Below are positions 30,842 through 33,225 of a stretch of DNA of 33,225 nucleotides, one piece after another. The DNA is taken from positions 1-33,225 of the forward strand of contig JAKAQM010000015.1 in assembly GCA_021822565.1 (NCBI GenBank), written 5' to 3'. The notes under the pieces are model-generated. The model ran no database searches and was not told the origin of the DNA. It saw nothing but the letters and a program-made list of their open reading frames with translations. The position numbers and the translations under genes are program-made. Position 1 is the first letter of the stretch; the number at the start of each line of letters is the position of its first letter. This stretch comes from Actinomycetes bacterium (GTDB taxonomy: Bacteria; Actinomycetota; Acidimicrobiia; Acidimicrobiales; RAAP-2).

Positions 30842-31678
30842 TCATGACGCGGCGCGACGCTCGTGTGCCGGAGCAGACGAGCTCTGGGCCTCGGGCTCCG
30901 CCTGCCCGTCCCGATCGGTGAGGCCGGCCTCGGCCTCGGTGACGCTCGAACGCAGCCGCTTCAGGCTTGCGGCGAGGAGCCGCGAGACGTGCATCTGGCT
31001 GATGCCGACTCGAGCGGCGATCTCCGACTGGGTGAGGCCGTAGGCGAAGCGGAGCTGGAGGATCTGCTGCTCGCGCGGCCCGAGCGCGGCGAGGGCCGGC
31101 GCGAGGAGCACGCGGTCTTCGATGGCGCCGAGGGAGGCGTCCTCTCCGCCGAGGTGGGAGGCGAGCGTCTCCTCGTTGCGTCCGGTCGCGTCGATCGAGG
31201 CCGTGCGGTACCCCTGTCCGGCCTCGAGCGCCTCGAGGACGGCTTCTTCCGTCGCGCCCGTGGCCGTCGCGAGCTCGCGTACCGTCGGGGAGCGGCCCAG
31301 CTGCTGCGAGAGCGTCTCGGTGGCCTTGCCGAGCTCGAGGTAGAGCTCTTGCACCCTGCGCGGCGCCCGCACCGCCCATCCCTTGTCTCGGAAGTGGCGC
31401 TTCAGCTCTCCGATCACCGTGCGCGTGGCGAACGTCGTGAACTCGATGCCCCGATCCGGGTCGAAACGGTCGACCGACTTCACGATGGCGAGGGATGCCA
31501 CCTGCACCAGGTCCTCGTACGGCTCCCCACGGTTGACGTAGCGGCGTGCGAGCTGGTGGGCGAGCCCGAGATGCGCGGTGACGAGCCGTTCCCGGACTGC
31601 AGGGTCTCGGCCGGCGGCGAGCTCGAAGAACAGGGCCTTCGTGTCCCCCCCCTGCCTGGGTGCCTCGTCCGTCAACAT
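30842..31678 (-). CDS. sigF: SigB/SigF-family RNA polymerase sigma factor
   Basis: A 278-aa group 3 sigma factor. Region 2 (LVTAHLGLAHQLARRYVNRGEPYEDLVQ, DPDRGIEFTTFATRTVIGELKRHFRDKGW) binds the -10 and core. Region 3 is RRVQELYLELGKATETLSQQLGRSPTVRELA. Region 4 is REQQILQLRFAYGLTQSEIAARVGISQMHVSRLL, a helix-turn-helix for the -35. It directs general-stress transcription and is held inactive by the RsbW encoded just upstream. ATG 31678 is chosen; the track's GTG 31726 would overlap rsbW by 41 bases. A Ser/Ala/Glu-rich tail of about 30 residues is extra. Last gene of rsbV-rsbW-sigF. Confidence 0.92.
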   Translation of the reverse strand: MLTDEAPRQGGDTKALFFELAAGRDPAVRERLVTAHLGLAHQLARRYVNRGEPYEDLVQVASLAIVKSVDRFDPDRGIEFTTFATRTVIGELKRHFRDKGWAVRAPRRVQELYLELGKATETLSQQLGRSPTVRELATATGATEEAVLEALEAGQGYRTASIDATGRNEETLASHLGGEDASLGAIEDRVLLAPALAALGPREQQILQLRFAYGLTQSEIAARVGISQMHVSRLLAASLKRLRSSVTEAEAGLTDRDGQAEPEAQSSSAPAHERRAAS

Positions 31679-31685
31679 GTCATCG

Positions 31686-32090
31686 TCAAACCGCCCTGTC
31701 GGATCGACGCTTGCGCAGCCAGGCACCGGCGCGCCCGTCCCGGAGCCGGCGGCCGTGCTCGTCCACGAGCGCGTCGAGGATCTTCAATGAAAGGTCGTCC
31801 GCTGCCGCCCGGCGCGCGCTGGCCGCCATGTGGTCGTCCTCGTACCAGCAGGCCACCTCGATCGCATCACCTTCGCATTCGTAGCTCAGATGGAGCCTGC
31901 CGTCCTCGCGCCCTGTGACGAGCGAGAGGCACAGCTCTTCGACTGCCAGCCGCAGGTCCTCGATGTCCTCGATCCCGAACCCGGCGCGACCTGCGAGCGT
32001 CGCGGCCGCCAGGCGCGCGAGCACGACGAGGTCGGCCTGGACCGGGATCGAGAGCTCGACCGAGATGGTGCCCGCCTTTCGCTCGCTCAT
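31686..32090 (-). CDS. rsbW: RsbW-type anti-sigma factor (HATPase-like)
   Basis: A 134-aa GHKL-fold protein: LVVLARLAAATLAGRAGFGIEDIEDLRLAVEELCLSLV, LHLSYECEGDAIEVACWYEDD, and a helical end DDLSLKILDALVDEHGRRLRDG..AWLRKRR. The layout is that of actinobacterial SigF anti-sigma factors (UsfX/RsbW). The N-box is AVEELCLSLV, without the Asn expected for Mg-ATP binding in classical RsbW/SpoIIAB kinases. Kinase activity toward RsbV is therefore uncertain. Its ATG overlaps the rsbV stop (ATGA), and sigF begins 7 bases after its stop, so the three proteins should be made in proportion. Confidence 0.85.
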   Translation of the reverse strand: MSERKAGTISVELSIPVQADLVVLARLAAATLAGRAGFGIEDIEDLRLAVEELCLSLVTGREDGRLHLSYECEGDAIEVACWYEDDHMAASARRAAADDLSLKILDALVDEHGRRLRDGRAGAWLRKRRSDRAV

Positions 32091-32440
32091 GGGTGCCTCA
32101 CGCTCTCGAGCGCTGCCCCGACGCTCCCGAAGATCGAGAAGACGCCGGTCAGGCCGGTGATCTCGAACACCCTCAGGATGCGTGGCTCGTCGATGACCAG
32201 CGGGAGGTCTCCGCCGGCCTCGCGGCAGCGCTTGAGCGCGCCGACCAGCACCCCGAGGGCGGTCGAGTCGAGAAAGGTCACCCCGAGGAGGTTCACGACG
32301 ACGCTCGGCTTGCCCGAGGCACCGAGCGCCGCCAGCCGATCGCGCAGCGGCGGCGCGGTCGCGACGTCGATCTCGCCGGCCGGCGAGACGACCGGGATGC
32401 CGTCGACCTCCTCGTCCCCGATCTCGAAGGTCTGGTCCAT
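32087..32440 (-). CDS. rsbV: RsbV-type anti-sigma factor antagonist (STAS)
   Basis: A 117-aa STAS protein with the full family pattern: VVSPAGEIDVATAPPLRDRL, VVVNLLGVTFLDSTALGVLVGALKRCR and ILRVFEITGLTGVFSIFGSV. Asp58-Ser59-Thr60 holds the usual phospho-acceptor. Unphosphorylated RsbV sequesters RsbW and frees SigF; phosphorylation by RsbW reverses this and a SpoIIE phosphatase restores it. The membrane phosphatase at 20857 is the only candidate in view. ATG 32440 has AAAGGAG 11 bases upstream. First gene of the operon; the 226-base spacer to valS (32441-32666) holds no other gene I can support. Confidence 0.94.
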   Translation of the reverse strand: MDQTFEIGDEEVDGIPVVSPAGEIDVATAPPLRDRLAALGASGKPSVVVNLLGVTFLDSTALGVLVGALKRCREAGGDLPLVIDEPRILRVFEITGLTGVFSIFGSVGAALESVRHP

Positions 32441-32666
32441 CGGGTCACCGCTCCTTTACCTTGGTTCCTCTGGCGTCGGCCGGTCCGGGAGCCTCGTGGC
32501 GGAGGCGCGGCGAGGGCGAGCCTGGACGGCTGACGCGTGCACGCAGCCTGGATTGCAGTGAGCGAGTCCTCCGCAGGTCACCTCCTATACCCCGATGCCC
32601 GCATCCCCGCCCGCCCGCATGCCACGATCCGGCGCTGCGTCCGGTGACGGGCACCTCACGGGAACC

Positions 32667-33225
32667 CTACGCGCCGACGTCGAGGAGGACGGAGATCGAC
32701 GCCGGTTCGCCCTCTTGGAGGACGAGCCCGCCGGGCTCGACGCCGCCGGCATCGAGGAGATCACGGCGTGCCGCGCGCAGGTGCTCGAGACGCTCCGCGT
32801 GGTCCACCACCGTGAGGCTCGCCACCCGTGCCCGCATGGACCGCTTCTGGGTGGTCTTCTCCTTGCGGACTGCCGCAAGGACCGCTGCGACCGCGTCGAG
32901 CACGGGGGACGCGCCCCAGGCGATCTCCGTGGCGTCCTGGCCGCCCTCGCCTGCACCGCGGCGAATGGGCGGTGCGAGCTCCGCGGAGGCGTCCGGCCAG
33001 GGCGCGAGATGGACCGAGCCCGTCTGCCACCAGCTCCAGACCTCCTCGGTGACGTAGGGGAGGAAGGGCGCGAAGAGGCGGAGCTGCACGGAGAGGGCCA
33101 GGGAGAGCGCCGCGCGCGCGGAGGCGGCCGCCACATCTCCGGGCTCGCCGTAGGAGCGGAGCTTGACGAGCTCGAGGTAGTCGTCGCAGAACGACCAGAA
33201 GAAGCTCTCGGTCGATTCGAGCGCA
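32667..33225 (-). CDS. valS: Valyl-tRNA synthetase, C-terminal part (5' end outside window)
   Basis: The last 186 residues or so of a class I aminoacyl-tRNA synthetase. The frame runs off the window edge with ESTESFFWSFCDDYLELVKLRSYG, the helical anticodon-binding domain start typical of ValS, then LFAPFLPYVTEEVWSWWQTGSVHLAPWP, which matches the usual end of that domain. After it comes a helical/beta tail (AVLAAVRKEKTTQKRSMRARVASLTVVD) as in other ValS proteins. Catalytic HIGH and KMSKS motifs are upstream of the window. The track's GTG 33134 is internal. It charges tRNA-Val with valine in the cytoplasm. Confidence 0.88.
   Translation of the reverse strand, partial: ALESTESFFWSFCDDYLELVKLRSYGEPGDVAAASARAALSLALSVQLRLFAPFLPYVTEEVWSWWQTGSVHLAPWPDASAELAPPIRRGAGEGGQDATEIAWGASPVLDAVAAVLAAVRKEKTTQKRSMRARVASLTVVDHAERLEHLRAARRDLLDAGGVEPGGLVLQEGEPASISVLLDVGA

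Noticed and set aside
32455-32585. Short GTG ORF after AGGAGGTG upstream of rsbV, ending next to its ribosome site
   Set aside because: The GTG overlaps the ribosome site, so spacing is impossible, and the peptide is low-complexity Arg/Pro-rich.
32587-32592. SigF-type -10 GGGTAT (minus strand) upstream of rsbV
   Set aside because: No GTTT-like -35 at 14-16 bases and it is about 150 bases from the rsbV start; not enough to call autoregulation.

Overview
This 33.2 kb window is very GC-rich chromosomal DNA, with dense genes, many GTG starts and several ATGA stop/start overlaps. The family content points to Actinomycetota: a deazaflavin (F420)-type nitroreductase, a bacterial proteasome activator (Bpa) homologue, a LigD-type end-joining polymerase and ligase, a SigF/RsbW/RsbV partner-switching set, and a beta-phosphoglucomutase/GH65 pair arranged like mycobacterial Rv3400-Rv3401. 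I would guess a deep-branching class such as Acidimicrobiia, but the sequence alone does not fix this. I see no rRNA, tRNA, CRISPR array, prophage or insertion sequence. No gene-free stretch exceeds 300 bases.

Layout. 1-1632: LigD-type DNA ligase (cut by the window edge and frameshifted) followed by a LigD-type polymerase. 1697-3420: a CBS-pair protein, a small amphi-Trp-like protein, and an XRE-HTH/PNPOx fusion facing a divergent promoter region. 3506-6617: beta-PGM-like HAD and GH65 glycoside phosphorylase. 6703-8373: a DosR-box-like palindrome, a hairpin, a STAS-like protein and an M50 site-2 protease with a CBS tail. 8429-10282: cell-surface genes (a TIG-domain anchored protein and an L,D-transpeptidase lipoprotein), then a triple 20-bp repeat. 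10388-14296 (minus strand): DrrA/DrrB-like ABC exporter, Bpa-like protein, nicotinamidase-like cysteine hydrolase and a BON-DUF2267 protein. 14448-15427: an alkylation-repair pair (ATL and AlkA). 15500-19667: YceI, class B PBP, LPG-synthase-type flippase and a DDN-family reductase. 19915-22377: 3-hydroxyacyl-CoA dehydrogenase and a membrane SpoIIE phosphatase. 22661-30776: carbohydrate block glgP-glgX-rpiA (plus) converging on pgi-gnd-pgl (minus). 30842-32440: rsbV-rsbW-sigF. 32667-33225: the 3' end of valS.

How the genes fit together. GlgP and GlgX break glycogen down to glucose-1-phosphate. The HAD/GH65 pair does the same for an alpha-disaccharide, probably through beta-glucose-1-phosphate. 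Pgi, Pgl, Gnd and RpiA carry the resulting hexose phosphate through the pentose phosphate pathway. Storage-sugar use, general stress signalling (SpoIIE phosphatase, RsbV, RsbW, SigF, STAS-like protein), a hypoxia-type operator with Hrp1/Rv2625c-like proteins, and DNA repair (NHEJ, ATL/AlkA) together suggest a dormancy or stress-survival neighbourhood. That reading is inference.

The most interesting points are the perfect GGGAC-N4-GTCCC palindrome before the STAS gene; a recurrent TANNNT-N6-9-start arrangement suggesting leaderless mRNAs, including a SpoIIE gene whose apparent start would be ATC; a Bpa homologue without the proteasome-docking tail; a class B PBP with SxD instead of SxN; the apparent ligase frameshift; and several near-perfect short tandem duplications.
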